Source: Nanoarchaeota archaeon (GTDB lineage Archaea; EX4484-52; LFW-46). From it: a stretch of 54,286 bases of DNA. Numbering within the stretch: the first letter of the stretch is position 1; every line of letters begins with the position of its first letter. The DNA lies in assembly GCA_018897155.1 (NCBI GenBank), contig JAHILE010000046.1:1-54286 (forward strand), written 5' to 3'. Positions 1 to 7,986 of this stretch are shown piece by piece. A program made the translations under genes and the position numbers. A model generated the notes under the pieces. The model saw only the letters and a list, made by a program, of their open reading frames with translations, ran no database searches and had not been told where the DNA came from.

Positions 1-262
1 ACCCCGCAGCTCTGCTGCGGCTGGGATTTTGAGAACTGAACGTTCTCAAAAGCTTCGAGCGATTGGCGAGATGATTTTGAGGTTTGGAGTCCTCAAATCA
101 TGCCGCTCTTGCGGCAAGCTTTTCAACCCGATAACGTTTGTGAATGGTTGAAAAAGCCGAGAGCGAACGAATTTTGAGGAATTGAAGGAGTCCTCAAAAG
201 CTGAGAACGCAAGTGAACAGAGTTCGCGAACGGATGCGCAAATTTTAGGCAATTTCTTTACT
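1..262. repeat. composite palindromic intergenic repeat (copy A)
   Basis: No gene is seen in the first 338 bases. The stretch is a chain of hairpins: a CCGCAGC/GCTGCGG stem at 4-20, a TTGAGAAC/GTTCTCAA-type stem around 28-49, an outer CCTCAAATCAT arm at 91-101, a GCCGC-TCTT-GCGGC hairpin at 102-115 flanked by ATCAT and AAGCTTTT, and a TTTTCAACC/GGTTGAAAA stem at 120-154. The first 26 bases and bases 233-260 recur next to each other at 15405-15456, so that site looks like an internally deleted copy. Parts also recur at 37.1 and 52.5 kb. The left edge is cut by the window. Confidence 0.7.
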
Positions 263-338
263 AAACTTTTAGCGTTCAGTTACAAAGAATTCAAATAAAA
301 TTACAAAATATAAATATCGTAAAGCCCAATATACTCGT

Positions 339-965
339 ATGAATAAAGAACAGCTGATGGTGCACCTTAAAAGAAGCGGTTATCTCAAATCGCCGGAAGT
401 GATTGCAGCGTTTGAAAAAACCCCGCGCGAGAAGTTCATCCCGGAAGGGCTCAGCCATATGGCTCATGAGGACACGCCTATTCCAATAGGCTATTACCAG
501 ACCATCAGCGCGCCTCATATGTATGCGATCATGCTTGAGCTTGCAGAAATAAAAAAAGGCGAGAAAGTCCTTGAAGTCGGCACAGGAAGCGGATACGGCG
601 CGGCATTGATTTCAAAGCTTGTCGGGCAAAAGACGTATGTTGATTCAATTGAGATAATCCCGGAGCTTGCTGAAGTTGCAAAGCAGAATTTGGCGCACTC
701 AAAGATAAAAAACGTCAAAGTGATTGTCGGCAACGGAAACTTAGGGCTTGCGGCAGAGGCTCCATTCGACAAGATAATTGTTACGGCAGGCGCGCCGGAA
801 ATTCCAAAAGAGCTTGTCAGGCAATTGAAAGAGGGCGGCAAAATAGTGATTCCTGTCGGAACTCCTGCATTTCAGGAGCTTCTTGTCGGAGTAAAACGGA
901 ACGGAAAAATAGAATACACGACTCACGGCGAGGTTATTTTTGTGCCGCTGGTGAAGAAGGAATGA
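339..965 (+). CDS. pcm: protein-L-isoaspartate O-methyltransferase
   Basis: SAM-dependent enzyme that methylates isoaspartyl residues to start repair of aged proteins in the cytoplasm. At 208 aa it has the usual length. The family signature is present: PIPIGYYQTISAPHM near residue 50, the SAM-binding loop VLEVGTGSGYGAA near residue 80, and VTAGAPEIP near 150. The gene stands alone on the plus strand. The upstream 76 bases after the repeat are A+T-rich and an A/T-rich box lies about 25 bases before the ATG, so a leaderless transcript is plausible. Identification is firm. Confidence 0.95.
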   Translation: MNKEQLMVHLKRSGYLKSPEVIAAFEKTPREKFIPEGLSHMAHEDTPIPIGYYQTISAPHMYAIMLELAEIKKGEKVLEVGTGSGYGAALISKLVGQKTYVDSIEIIPELAEVAKQNLAHSKIKNVKVIVGNGNLGLAAEAPFDKIIVTAGAPEIPKELVRQLKEGGKIVIPVGTPAFQELLVGVKRNGKIEYTTHGEVIFVPLVKKE

Positions 966-1001
966 AACTTATTTTTAAACTATTGTGTTCAAAGATACGT
1001 T

Positions 1002-1733
1002 ATGAAATTCAAAAAAATTATTACTATCGGCATCGGTGATTCGAAATTGGATGAATCATATTGGAAAAAGATGGACACATTGACCGAAAAAAGAATATCC
1101 CTTCCAAAAGACAGCCCAGAAATCAGGAAACATTTGGAAGATGCTGATTGTGTTCTTGTCAATCCTTTCGTGTTTAAGTTTGATAAAGATTTGATTGATT
1201 TAGCGAAAAAACTAAGGTTTATCGGTGTTTTAGCAACGGGCTACAATGCAGTTGATTTCGAATATGCTGCAAAAAAGAATGTTGTTGTTTGCAATATTCC
1301 TGGCTATAGTACAGAAGCTGTTGCTGAACTTGCTTTTGCATCAATCCTGAATCATATGAGGGATTTGGATAAAGCAAAGGCTCAAATTAAATCATGCGAC
1401 TATTCCGAGCCCGTTTTCTCAAATTGCCATGAGAATGAGGCGTTTATAGATAAACTAAAATCTAATGCAGTATTAATCAACCTTGCACCAAACGAATTAG
1501 TCGATCTTAAGGCATTAGAGAATCGACTAAAAAAAGGCGACATAACCTACATTTTTGACCATCCGGATGAACTTACTGTAGAACAAGCAAACCAGCTTTC
1601 AAAATACAAAGCATGTATTATATATCCGCCAATAGGATTTCAGACAGAAGAAGCAAGAATTGCAAAACAAGAGATTTTTGTTGCAAATATCGAGAACTTT
1701 TTAAAATGCGCGCCAACGAATAAAGTCAATTGA
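1002..1733 (+). CDS. D-2-hydroxyacid dehydrogenase homologue lacking the NAD-binding loop
   Basis: The N-terminal half matches the D-isomer 2-hydroxyacid dehydrogenase fold (LIDLAKKLRFIGVLATGYNA, then VVVCNIPGYSTEAVAELAFA near residue 110). The C-terminal part matches the end of the family (AVLINLAPNELVDLKALENRL near 165, IYPPIGFQTEEA near 215). Between them, where the Rossmann GxGxxG segment and its beta-alpha units should lie, only about 25 unrelated residues remain. Length is 243 aa against a usual 310-330. The frame is intact and clean, so this is not simple decay. Without the dinucleotide loop, dehydrogenase activity is doubtful; it could be a binding or regulatory derivative. Confidence 0.75.
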   Translation: MKFKKIITIGIGDSKLDESYWKKMDTLTEKRISLPKDSPEIRKHLEDADCVLVNPFVFKFDKDLIDLAKKLRFIGVLATGYNAVDFEYAAKKNVVVCNIPGYSTEAVAELAFASILNHMRDLDKAKAQIKSCDYSEPVFSNCHENEAFIDKLKSNAVLINLAPNELVDLKALENRLKKGDITYIFDHPDELTVEQANQLSKYKACIIYPPIGFQTEEARIAKQEIFVANIENFLKCAPTNKVN

Positions 1734-1813
1734 GATGCTTTTCGAGAATTTATGGGGTGCTTCAAAGTGATTTTGGATTCATAAATATATTCTTTCTTTG
1801 CCATATTAATTAT

Positions 1814-2068
1814 ATGCCGTATGATGTCGAAATTACAGAGACTGCAAAAAAGGAATTGAAGCGGTTCAATTCAGAGATATTGCAGCATTTTTCAAAGAAA
1901 GTGGAAAAAATACGCGTTAATCCTAAAATTTTCGGCAAGCCTTTAAGAAGTGAATATTTCGGCATTTGGGAATATTATTTTGAGAAACGCTTCCGGATTT
2001 TGTTTAAAATAGATGAAACCAGAAGCACAATAATCATTATTGGCATAAAGCACAAAGATTGGTTTTAA
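1814..2068 (+). CDS. RelE/ParE-family toxin-like protein
   Basis: An 84-aa protein starting at the ATG at 1814; the open frame extends further upstream but that part looks non-coding. It shows the RelE fold pattern: YDVEITETAKKELKRF at the N-terminus, a central KIRVNPKIFGKPLR segment, and a C-terminal RILFKIDETRSTIIIIGIKHK strand pair. Family members are ribosome-dependent mRNA endonucleases or gyrase poisons. The stop codon overlaps the stop of the convergent antitoxin-like gene at 2065, an unusual arrangement for a type II pair. No co-directional antitoxin precedes it. Confidence 0.75.
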   Translation: MPYDVEITETAKKELKRFNSEILQHFSKKVEKIRVNPKIFGKPLRSEYFGIWEYYFEKRFRILFKIDETRSTIIIIGIKHKDWF

Positions 2069-2304
2069 AGACCGAGCTCTTTTTTTACAGAATCCCATTT
2101 ACAAACTCTTCCTTCAACAATGTCTTTTTCAGAAGCATTTATTGTATTTTTTAAATCCAGCGTTTCAAGTTGCTTTAATTCCTCTTCAGATATGAGTATT
2201 AATTTATTAGGATCTATTCCGGTCGCAGACTTAATTTTAAGGTAATCGGTACGGCATAAATTGAGTTTAAAGGGTGTCTGTTTCCTTGTTGATATGATTT
2301 TCAT
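2065..2304 (-). CDS. small antitoxin-like protein
   Basis: A 79-aa protein whose end (SEKDIVEGRVCKWDSVKKEL) has the pattern of the C-terminal toxin-binding tail of RelB/Phd-type antitoxins, which often read 'xDIxxGRVxxxxEVKKxLGL'. The N-terminal part (KIISTRKQTPFKLNLCRTDY) could form the DNA-binding strand. It converges on the RelE-like gene, overlapping it by 4 bases at the stop codons. Pairing with that toxin is an inference from position and tail pattern; it could instead be an unrelated small protein. Confidence 0.5.
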   Translation of the reverse strand: MKIISTRKQTPFKLNLCRTDYLKIKSATGIDPNKLILISEEELKQLETLDLKNTINASEKDIVEGRVCKWDSVKKELGL

Positions 2305-2345
2305 AGTAATCTAATGTCTATAGAAGTATTTAAGTCTTTATTTTT

Positions 2346-2882
2346 TCATCCATCCGTATCAGTATGCAAAAACTTCCATCCGCCTTTCTTCTTTTTGCTA
2401 TCGTCTTCTTTCGGCGCGTCTTTTTTCTCCGGAATGTTTTCGACAGTAACTGATTCGATGCGCCCGACTTTTGCAACGATTTCATTCAGCCTTGTCTTTT
2501 CCTCCTCGTCAACAGGGAACGCAGCCTCGAATCCGGCATGGTGCTTATCCTGCTCGTATCGCGGTATTATGTGGATGTGAAGATGATGAACCGCCTGGCC
2601 TGAAAGCTCGCCGTTATTCGAGCCGATTGTGAATGCTTTTGCGCCAAGAGTTTTTGTCAATGCGCCAGCGACTTTTTTTACAACAAGAAATATTCCGCGG
2701 ACCTGGTTGTCCGGCAGTTCAAGCAAAGTTGATGCGTGGTGTTTTGGAATCACCAGCGCGTGTCCCTTCATTCGCGGATTGACATCAAGGAACGCAAGAA
2801 AATTCGCATCCTCATAAATCTTGAATGCAGGGATTTCGCCTCCGATAATCTTACAGAATACGCAATCAGACATAACACTCAC
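2346..2882 (-). CDS. HIT-family nucleotide hydrolase/transferase
   Basis: Histidine-triad protein, cytosolic, acting on nucleotide alpha-phosphate bonds (Hint/Fhit superfamily; exact substrate unknown). It has CVFCKIIGGEIPA at residues 7-19, the substrate strand GHALVIPKHH near 40-49 and the catalytic triad motif HLHIH at 100-104. The core ends near residue 140; a Lys/Asp-rich tail (KEDDSKKKKGGWKF) of about 35 residues is an extension. ATG codons at 2882 and 2873 are both possible starts. Divergent from radB, with a 69-base A+T-rich intergenic stretch holding both promoters. Confidence 0.9.
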   Translation of the reverse strand: MSVMSDCVFCKIIGGEIPAFKIYEDANFLAFLDVNPRMKGHALVIPKHHASTLLELPDNQVRGIFLVVKKVAGALTKTLGAKAFTIGSNNGELSGQAVHHLHIHIIPRYEQDKHHAGFEAAFPVDEEEKTRLNEIVAKVGRIESVTVENIPEKKDAPKEDDSKKKKGGWKFLHTDTDG

Positions 2883-2951
2883 AAAGCATAGTATATACTA
2901 ATCTTTATTTGTGTTCAACTTAATTTAAACGTTGCGCAACAATATCATGTT

Positions 2952-3641
2952 ATGAATGAACTTGCGCTGGGATGTGCCTCTCTTGATAAGCTTCTTGGAG
3001 GAGGCCTTGAATCAGGGATTGTAACCAATGTTTACGGCCTTCCGGGTGCGGGAAAGACAAATTTCGCTCTTCAGGCATCTGTTGCATGCATCAGAAGTGG
3101 AAAAAAAGCTATTTTCATAGATACTGAGTCCGGGCTTTCACCCGAAAGATTTTTCCAGATGAAAAACACAGAAGAAGACCTCAAAAAAATCCTGATTATA
3201 AAGCCGCGCGATTTCAAAAGCCAGAGCGACATAATCAAAAGCCTTGACGCCATGATTGCAAAGGAAAAAGCAGGGTTGGTTGTTGTTGATTCTATTGTCG
3301 GGCTTTATCGGGTTGCTGCGCACGGAGAAAAAAGAAATGAAGCTAACCAGGAATTGACATGCCAGTTTGTCGCGCTTGCGCAATTGGCCGAAAAGTTCAA
3401 AATTCCGGTTCTTGTGACGAATCAGGTATATGCGGTTTTTGACTCTGATGACATAGAGCTTGTCGGAAAAGACCTGCCGAAATATTACTGCAAGGCATTG
3501 ATTCACATCGAGAAAAAGGGTTCCGGAAGAAGGCGCGCAACCTTGATCAAGCACAGGCACAGGCCAGAAGACACTTTTGCAGAATTCGATATACGCGACG
3601 AAGGCCTTGTTGACGCAGAGAAGAAGTTTGGGCTATTTTAA
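2952..3641 (+). CDS. radB: DNA repair and recombination protein RadB
   Basis: Archaeal RecA-family paralogue that assists RadA in homologous recombination. The 229-aa length is typical; RadB lacks the N-terminal HhH domain of RadA. Walker A is GLPGAGKT at residues 29-36, Walker B is AGLVVVDSIVGLYR near 98-111, and the L1-like VLVTNQVYAVFD lies near 156. The start at 2952 leaves LDKLLGGGLESG at the usual distance from the N-terminus. It stands alone on the plus strand. Confidence 0.93.
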   Translation: MNELALGCASLDKLLGGGLESGIVTNVYGLPGAGKTNFALQASVACIRSGKKAIFIDTESGLSPERFFQMKNTEEDLKKILIIKPRDFKSQSDIIKSLDAMIAKEKAGLVVVDSIVGLYRVAAHGEKRNEANQELTCQFVALAQLAEKFKIPVLVTNQVYAVFDSDDIELVGKDLPKYYCKALIHIEKKGSGRRRATLIKHRHRPEDTFAEFDIRDEGLVDAEKKFGLF

Positions 3642-3719
3642 GACAAAATCATCTATTTGTAGTAATGTTGTATCTATATTGTGGTATTCTCATATATTGA
3701 TTATAAAATAACTTTGTGT

Positions 3720-4448
3720 ATGGCTGTTTCTGAAATTCCTGAAATCGAAGTTAAGTCAAAATTGAAAGAAATCGAAAAGAAGGGGTTTATAAAATCTCTC
3801 CGGAAAAGCGATACTGGAATTGGATTTACTCTTGAAACTGAAATGGGGATAAAAGAAAACAATACTAAGGGCGGAGATTTAACGTATAATGGCAAAATGG
3901 TCGAGTTAAAAGCACAAAGATCGCATGCGACATCTAATATTACCTTATTTACAAAAGAAGCGAGCATAAGGCATTTGAATGATGTTGAATTGCTTAGAAA
4001 ATACGGATATTCTGATGTAAACGGCCGTGTCGGACTCAAAATAACGCTTACAACTAATGGATTTAATCCTCAGAATTTTATGCTGGCAATAGACGAGAAA
4101 AACAATCTGCTGAGCCTCACACATAAAAATGATGGCGCGATTTGGTCATATACTTTTAATGAATTGTTGGAAAAATTGAAAAAGAAATTATCTGAAAATT
4201 TACTTATTGTTCTTGCGGATAGTGAAAAAAGGAAAGATGGTGAATATTTCCATTTCAACAAAGCATATCTGCTTTCAGACATTAGCATGGATAAATTCTT
4301 AGGGTTGCTCAAAGACGGAAAATTAGTAATCGAATTTAGGATGCATTTGAAGCCGAACAGCATTTCAAGAAATCATGGTACTGGATTCAGATTAAATGAA
4401 CGGTACATACCTGAATTATATGCGAAAAAAGAAGTGCTTCTCGGATAA
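3720..4448 (+). CDS. MvaI/BcnI-family type II restriction endonuclease
   Basis: The N-terminal half carries the MvaI/BcnI signature: GIGFTLETEMGIKENN near residues 33-48, followed by a PD-(D/E)xK core with D53, E62 and K64 (GGDLTYNGKMVELKAQ). Known members act as monomers that nick and cut CCWGG or CCSGG. The length of 242 aa fits BcnI/MvaI. I chose the ATG at 3720; an in-frame GTG at 3681 gives a 13-aa extension unlike the family. The gene ends one base before the end of the convergent methyltransferase, forming a tail-to-tail R-M unit. The exact recognition sequence is not known. Confidence 0.85.
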   Translation: MAVSEIPEIEVKSKLKEIEKKGFIKSLRKSDTGIGFTLETEMGIKENNTKGGDLTYNGKMVELKAQRSHATSNITLFTKEASIRHLNDVELLRKYGYSDVNGRVGLKITLTTNGFNPQNFMLAIDEKNNLLSLTHKNDGAIWSYTFNELLEKLKKKLSENLLIVLADSEKRKDGEYFHFNKAYLLSDISMDKFLGLLKDGKLVIEFRMHLKPNSISRNHGTGFRLNERYIPELYAKKEVLLG

Positions 4449-5816
4449 TTATTTCTTTTGTAAAATTACGACATATTCTTCATTCATTGTAACTGCATGG
4501 TTGCCTTTTATATTGGTCGGACTGTTTATTCGAGGCATTCTCTTATGAGGTATATTTCGTATATATGTTTTAATATGGTCGTAATCTCCATAAGCTTGGA
4601 ATAATTCAGTTATTATTTTATCCGTCGGGATTTTTACACCCTTAACAGTTCTATTTCCCACAACAAAGCATAAATGACCGTTAGCTTTCATTACACGATT
4701 TAATTCAGCTATGCATTTATTGAAATCTACATAAAAACTTAAAACATCCTTTGCGCGAGTTTCATCTTGTATTTTAATCATATTTAGCACATCATTTAAT
4801 GTTTGTGAATTTAATTTATGTTCCATAGTTTTCGTTGGTTCTCCGCCCAAACTAACTTTGTCGATAGAAATGACTTTCTCGTTTTCATATCCGAGCCACT
4901 GCAACGCAAGCCGTGAGAATTGACCGTATGCTACGGTTGTTCTGCTATCGCCATAAGGTGGAGACGTTACGATAATATCTACAGAATTGTCTGGAATTGA
5001 GGTTCTATTTCTTGTGTCTTGCGCCAATATATCGACATTACAGTTATATCGCGCTTGACTATACGTACTCATTCCAATTATATTTTTAGTCGCTATCTTC
5101 AAAAATTCAGAAATTGCGTCTGGACTATGCTGTTTAAGTTCTTCTGAATTAATTCTATATAATTTGTATTCTCTGCTTCTCGTATTAGAAACCTTTCTCA
5201 CGGTTTCAGAAAAGGCGACTTTAAAGAAATCTTTTATATCTTTTTCCAATAATGGATTGCTTGTAGTAATTCGTTCAATTTCATATTTAATCAAGTTTAA
5301 ATCATCTATTGCCTGCGGTTTAAACCAAAAATCAATATTATAGAAATTTGGTCCCATTATTTTAAGCGTTTTATTATGCAACGCTTTTTTACTATCTCTG
5401 GTTTTTGAGATAATTTGAGCCAAACTATCGCTCAAAATTTGCGTAGCTATTGGCGTTGTTTTTACTTTTGCAATTAACAAAGCCAAAGGGTTTATATCGA
5501 TACCATAACATTTCTTAAAATTTTCGTGCAGAGTGGCTTCCACAAGAGCAGTTCCAGAACCCATAAATGGATCGAGAAGAACTTTTGAGTTGCCTCCATA
5601 AATTCTTATCAATCTCTTTGCAATCTGCGGAATCATCATTGCAGGATACGTATGAAAACCGTGGGTGGCATACTTAGTGTGTTCATTTTTAAAATCCCAA
5701 CTAGTATCTAAAATCTTTTTTTCACTTAGCGTCCCCACCACCTTTGTCAACTCGCTTGAGGACATTCTTTCCAAAGTCAGTAATCTGGTAAAGTCTTCCC
5801 TTTTTACTATCTGCAT
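4449..5816 (-). CDS. DNA methyltransferase (N4-cytosine or N6-adenine type)
   Basis: Amino-methyltransferase of a type II R-M system. Motif I DPFMGSGT (residues 82-89) binds SAM; motif IV TSPPYGDS (near 284-291) is the catalytic loop. Order motif I before motif IV. The TSPPY form is common in N4-cytosine enzymes, and the known partners of MvaI/BcnI are m4C methylases, so m4C is the best guess. C-terminal RMPRINSPTNIKGNHA is a further conserved-looking stretch. The first 32 codons overlap the upstream wHTH gene by 95 bases, so translation may begin at the internal ATG at 5765 or a later GTG. Confidence 0.85.
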   Translation of the reverse strand: MQIVKREDFTRLLTLERMSSSELTKVVGTLSEKKILDTSWDFKNEHTKYATHGFHTYPAMMIPQIAKRLIRIYGGNSKVLLDPFMGSGTALVEATLHENFKKCYGIDINPLALLIAKVKTTPIATQILSDSLAQIISKTRDSKKALHNKTLKIMGPNFYNIDFWFKPQAIDDLNLIKYEIERITTSNPLLEKDIKDFFKVAFSETVRKVSNTRSREYKLYRINSEELKQHSPDAISEFLKIATKNIIGMSTYSQARYNCNVDILAQDTRNRTSIPDNSVDIIVTSPPYGDSRTTVAYGQFSRLALQWLGYENEKVISIDKVSLGGEPTKTMEHKLNSQTLNDVLNMIKIQDETRAKDVLSFYVDFNKCIAELNRVMKANGHLCFVVGNRTVKGVKIPTDKIITELFQAYGDYDHIKTYIRNIPHKRMPRINSPTNIKGNHAVTMNEEYVVILQKK

Positions 5817-6003
5817 TTAGGCACACCACCATTTCATTTTCTCTTAAATCTTTCAAAAACATACTCACATGATTTAGTCGTATTTCAATATCTCTTGAAA
5901 TTTCCGCAGGAGTTTTAATACGTTCTTCGATTGATTTCAATATCTTATATCGGTAAGCTGATGACTTGATAAGAGACATGCCGTTAATTAATGTCTGCTT
6001 CAT
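5722..6003 (-). CDS. winged-helix transcriptional regulator, probable R-M controller
   Basis: A 93-aa ArsR-like wHTH protein: YRYKILKSIEE (helix 1), TPAEISRDIEIRLNHVSMFL (helix-turn-helix, residues 35-54) and a wing with GRLYQITDFGKNVL. It immediately precedes the methyltransferase and overlaps its open frame by 95 bases, so both are likely on one transcript. A short HTH gene ahead of a modification gene recalls C-proteins of type II R-M systems, but the fold here is wHTH, not the classical C-protein HTH; the controller role is inferred from position. Confidence 0.7.
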   Translation of the reverse strand: MKQTLINGMSLIKSSAYRYKILKSIEERIKTPAEISRDIEIRLNHVSMFLKDLRENEMVVCLNADSKKGRLYQITDFGKNVLKRVDKGGGDAK

Positions 6004-6162
6004 GTATCTATTTTAGGTGTAAAGTGTATTAAGTCTTTAACACAATATTAGTACAATTTAAGTATAAATAGCTTTCGGACACTAAATATTTTGTCTTCTA
6101 TGTATATAAGGGTATTCAGTTGGGTTTGCCGATAGAACACTATTCGTTCTTGAGAATACATA

Positions 6163-7197
6163 TCAATTTAATTTTTCTTTAAACGCATCCACAATATTCT
6201 GATTCCGGTAGTGATGCATAAAATCGGCAATTTGATTTTCATTCAGGCCTCTTCTTTTTGCTTCGGCTTCAAGCTCTCCGTAAAGCCCAAAATCAGCAAT
6301 TCCTGAAGGCGGATTCTCGCTTGATTTCTCCTCTGCTGCATGCGGCGCAAAATCGCTTGCAAGATAGACTCGATTGTATAATCCGTCATTCTTAGAAAGA
6401 TTGAACAAAAAATCAAGCAATTCTTTTTGATTTGCGCTGTCTCTTATCGGAGGATTGCATTTGTGTTTTTTGGCATCCTCAACGCTCATTAGCTTCATAT
6501 GCTCTGTTGAGCGCAGAATGTGGTGCGGCGTAAGCTCAAAACCAATGTCAAATGTGCGCGCCTTATCATTAAGCGCGGTTCGTATCAGACTGATTGTCTC
6601 TGCATGCGAAACATGGCATATCTGGAGCCTGCCTTTAAATCCGGCATTTTTTGCGAATTCAATCTGTTTTTTCACAGAATCGTATTCCGCTTTTGCAGGG
6701 CGCGCATCAGCCCATGTCCACGGTTCGCACGAGTTGAATTTGTGCTTATGCAGCTTTATTATTTCCGGATGCTCGCAGTGCACTGCAAGAACGCCGGTGT
6801 AGCCTGCGTCCGAGAGTGCGCAGTATATTCTCCCCTGTTCTGCCTCGTTTTCTACTGCCAAGTTTCCGGTTGATTCTCCTGCAAAGAGCTTTAAGCCGAC
6901 TACATTTTTGTTTTCTTTTACAATCTGCACTGCTTTTTTTATCTGCTCTAAATCAGAAGTCAGTCCGACATAAAGGCGGTAATTTTCAGAAATTCCGCGT
7001 TTTTCAGCAAGATTAATGCGCTCCTGGACTCTTTCGCGCGTGGTGACCGGCCTTGGCAGATTCGGCATATCAAAAAAAAGCCCGATGCCTGCTTTTTTGC
7101 CCTGAGCGACAACATCCGCCATTGTCGCCTTGTGCGCCCATTCCTCGTCGCGCATGTGGACGTGCGGGTCGATGTAGTATGATGGTTTCGAGTTCAT
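6163..7197 (-). CDS. pyrC: dihydroorotase
   Basis: Zinc amidohydrolase closing carbamoyl-aspartate to dihydroorotate, third step of de novo pyrimidine synthesis. Metal ligands are visible: DPHVHMRDEE with HxH at residues 12-14, KLFAGES near 113 (possible carboxylated Lys), VHCEHPE near 148, QICHVSHAET near 207, and ASDFAPHAAEEK near 287. Length 344 aa. It is the last gene of pyrD-pyrK-pyrC, with a 3-base gap after pyrK. Aspartate carbamoyltransferase and carbamoyl-phosphate synthase genes are not in this window. Confidence 0.93.
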   Translation of the reverse strand: MNSKPSYYIDPHVHMRDEEWAHKATMADVVAQGKKAGIGLFFDMPNLPRPVTTRERVQERINLAEKRGISENYRLYVGLTSDLEQIKKAVQIVKENKNVVGLKLFAGESTGNLAVENEAEQGRIYCALSDAGYTGVLAVHCEHPEIIKLHKHKFNSCEPWTWADARPAKAEYDSVKKQIEFAKNAGFKGRLQICHVSHAETISLIRTALNDKARTFDIGFELTPHHILRSTEHMKLMSVEDAKKHKCNPPIRDSANQKELLDFLFNLSKNDGLYNRVYLASDFAPHAAEEKSSENPPSGIADFGLYGELEAEAKRRGLNENQIADFMHHYRNQNIVDAFKEKLN

Positions 7198-7200
7198 AAA

Positions 7201-7986
7201 TTACGCCTTCACTCTTCTTCCTGCCTTGTCAAGTTTTTCAGTTCCAAACGCGCTTAGCTCTTTCAGTTCGCTTGACGCCATGACATTTTTCTTGCAAATT
7301 CTTACGCTTCCGCACGCGCATGAGCCGCAGATTCCGATGCCGCATTTCATATAACGCTCAAGAGAAGCCTGCATCGGCACATTGTTTTTTTCGCATATTG
7401 CAAGAAGCTTGAACATCATAATTTCAGGCCCGCATGTGTATACGCAGTCGTATTTGTTTTTTCCGAGCATTTCATCGGCGATTCCTGTTACAAATCCTTT
7501 TACTCCGGCTGAGCCGTCGTCTGTGGCTATCGATACGTTCGTTGCCTTTTCCAGCCTATCTTTGAAAAGCAATTTATCCGCTGACCTTGCCCCTAGTATC
7601 GCGTCGATTTTTATCTCCTTTTTCGCGGCGTTCTCTGCCAGAAGCGCGAGAGGGATTGTTCCCCTGCCGCCGCATACAAGCAGGATGTTTTTCCCGGTGA
7701 TTTCAAAGCCGTTTCCATACGGACCCCTTATGCCTATATGGTCGCCGATTTTTGAGTCGTATAACGCGCGAGTTCCATCTCCAACAGCTTCGACGGTTAT
7801 GCCAAAAGTGCCGTCAGAATCAGAAGTATACGATGCTGCTAGTGGAAATTCATCTACTCCTGGCACCCAGACCATGAAAAATTGTCCGGGTTGTGCTTGC
7901 GCCAATTTTTCACTCTCGAAGAAAAAGCTTCTGCAGTCTTTTGTCTCGTCAACAATCTTTTCGATTTGCAGCGTTGGGTTTTTCAT
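7201..7986 (-). CDS. pyrK: dihydroorotate dehydrogenase, electron-transfer subunit
   Basis: FAD and [2Fe-2S] subunit that passes electrons from class 1B dihydroorotate dehydrogenase to NAD+. It has an FAD-binding beta barrel (GQFFMVWVPG near residue 35, PLAASY), a nucleotide-binding domain beginning near NILLVCGGRGTIPL (100), and a C-terminal cysteine cluster CGIGICGSCACG...C near 217-233. Its start overlaps the pyrD stop by 4 bases, indicating translational coupling. Length 261 aa is typical. Confidence 0.95.
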   Translation of the reverse strand: MKNPTLQIEKIVDETKDCRSFFFESEKLAQAQPGQFFMVWVPGVDEFPLAASYTSDSDGTFGITVEAVGDGTRALYDSKIGDHIGIRGPYGNGFEITGKNILLVCGGRGTIPLALLAENAAKKEIKIDAILGARSADKLLFKDRLEKATNVSIATDDGSAGVKGFVTGIADEMLGKNKYDCVYTCGPEIMMFKLLAICEKNNVPMQASLERYMKCGIGICGSCACGSVRICKKNVMASSELKELSAFGTEKLDKAGRRVKA

